A stretch of 6,306 nucleotides of DNA. It comes from Candidatus Atribacteria bacterium (GTDB lineage Bacteria > Atribacterota > JALVIU01). Of the stretch, positions 5,850 through 6,306 are shown one piece after another. Under the pieces are notes generated by a model that saw only the letters and a program-made list of their open reading frames with translations, was not told the origin of the DNA and did no database searches. Position 1 is the first letter of the stretch, and each line of letters starts with the position of its first letter. Where the stretch lies: contig JALVIU010000027.1 in the NCBI GenBank assembly GCA_027028665.1, forward strand, positions 1-6,306, read 5' to 3'. A program made the position numbers and the translations under genes.

Positions 5850-6306
5850 AGGTCTTTGTTACCTATAAGATCCCTGAAAAAGGACTTGAAATCCTAAAGA
5901 ATAAGTATGAATTATTTGTACATGACAAGGATGAGTTTCTTACAAAAGAGGAACTCCTAGAACTGGTAAGGGATAAGGATGCAGTAATTACACAGCTTAG
6001 AGACCCGATAGATAAGGAGTTTATAGATGCAGGTAAAAATCTAAAAATCATAGCAAACTATGCGGTGGGTTATAACAATATAGATGTAGAATATGCAACT
6101 CAAAAGGGTATATATGTTACACATACACCGGGTGTCCTTACAGAGGCAACGGCAGATCTTGCATGGGCCCTTATCCTGGCCATTGTAAGACGTGTAGTAG
6201 AAGGGGATAAATTTACAAGAGAAGGTAGATTTGTAGGATGGAAACCTTCTCTGCTTTTAGGTCATGACCTATATGGTAAAACATTGGGTATAATAGGAAT
6301 GGGGCG
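5846..6306 (+). CDS. D-2-hydroxyacid dehydrogenase (glyoxylate/hydroxypyruvate reductase-like), N-terminal part
   Basis: This is an NAD(P)H-dependent oxidoreductase of the D-isomer-specific 2-hydroxyacid dehydrogenase family, cytoplasmic, cut by the right edge after 153 complete codons. The N-terminal catalytic half is intact: MKVFVTYKIPEKGLEIL, the ITQLRDPID segment, and the typical NYAVGYNNIDVEYATQKGI with HTPGVLTEATADLAW. The window stops as the Rossmann dinucleotide-binding loop begins (GKTLGIIGMG). The catalytic Arg, Glu and His of the family lie beyond. The style is nearest to glyoxylate/hydroxypyruvate reductases, but phosphoglycerate and lactate dehydrogenases share the fold, so the substrate is open. 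ATG 5846 overlaps the aldolase stop in an ATGA and is preceded by AAGGAGGA, the AGGAGG ending six bases before it, so the gene is translationally coupled to the aldolase. A role in glycerate or three-carbon metabolism beside the aldolase would make sense but is inferred. Confidence 0.9.
   Translation, partial: MKVFVTYKIPEKGLEILKNKYELFVHDKDEFLTKEELLELVRDKDAVITQLRDPIDKEFIDAGKNLKIIANYAVGYNNIDVEYATQKGIYVTHTPGVLTEATADLAWALILAIVRRVVEGDKFTREGRFVGWKPSLLLGHDLYGKTLGIIGMG

Overview
The window looks like a piece of a low-GC bacterial chromosome. By eye it is roughly 35-40% GC, and Ile is mostly ATA and Arg mostly AGA/AGG. Promoters are sigma70-like with near-consensus hexamers, and almost every start is preceded by a strong AGGAGG-type ribosome binding site. 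An 'Aquifex-type' aconitase, an iron-sulfur aldo/keto reductase and the ATA/AGA codon habit suggest an anaerobic, possibly thermophilic bacterium (for example Nitrospirota, Aquificota or Desulfobacterota/Thermodesulfobacteria-like). This placement is inference from gene content and style, not an identification.

Layout: (1) Bases 1-637, minus strand: N-terminal 212 residues of aconitate hydratase, running off the left edge. (2) Bases 638-792: a compact divergent control region with two well-formed promoters facing apart. (3) Bases 793-4394, plus strand: three overlapping genes forming one operon. They are an aldo/keto reductase with a C-terminal two-cluster ferredoxin domain, a six-helix membrane sensor histidine kinase with a GAF domain, and an OmpR/PhoB-type response regulator. 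(4) Bases 4389-4430: a hairpin terminator that can serve both convergent transcripts. (5) Bases 4449-4841, minus strand: a small four-helix membrane protein made of two SPW repeats. (6) Bases 4842-5006: a second divergent control region. It carries three GGTTAA hexamers and one degenerate copy in 11-bp phase, placed where a PhoB/PhoP-type regulator would sit to activate the SPW gene. (7) Bases 5007-6306, plus strand: a class II (zinc) fructose-bisphosphate-type aldolase coupled through an ATGA overlap to a D-2-hydroxyacid dehydrogenase, which runs off the right edge.

Working together: aconitase, the aldolase and the hydroxyacid dehydrogenase are central carbon metabolism. The middle block is a regulatory module: a putative redox enzyme co-translated with a two-component system. 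The most notable signal is the phased repeat array next to that system. It makes the SPW membrane protein gene, and perhaps the aldolase operon, a candidate direct target of the neighbouring response regulator. No RNA genes, insertion sequences, CRISPR arrays or phage genes are visible, and no gene-free stretch exceeds about 170 bases.
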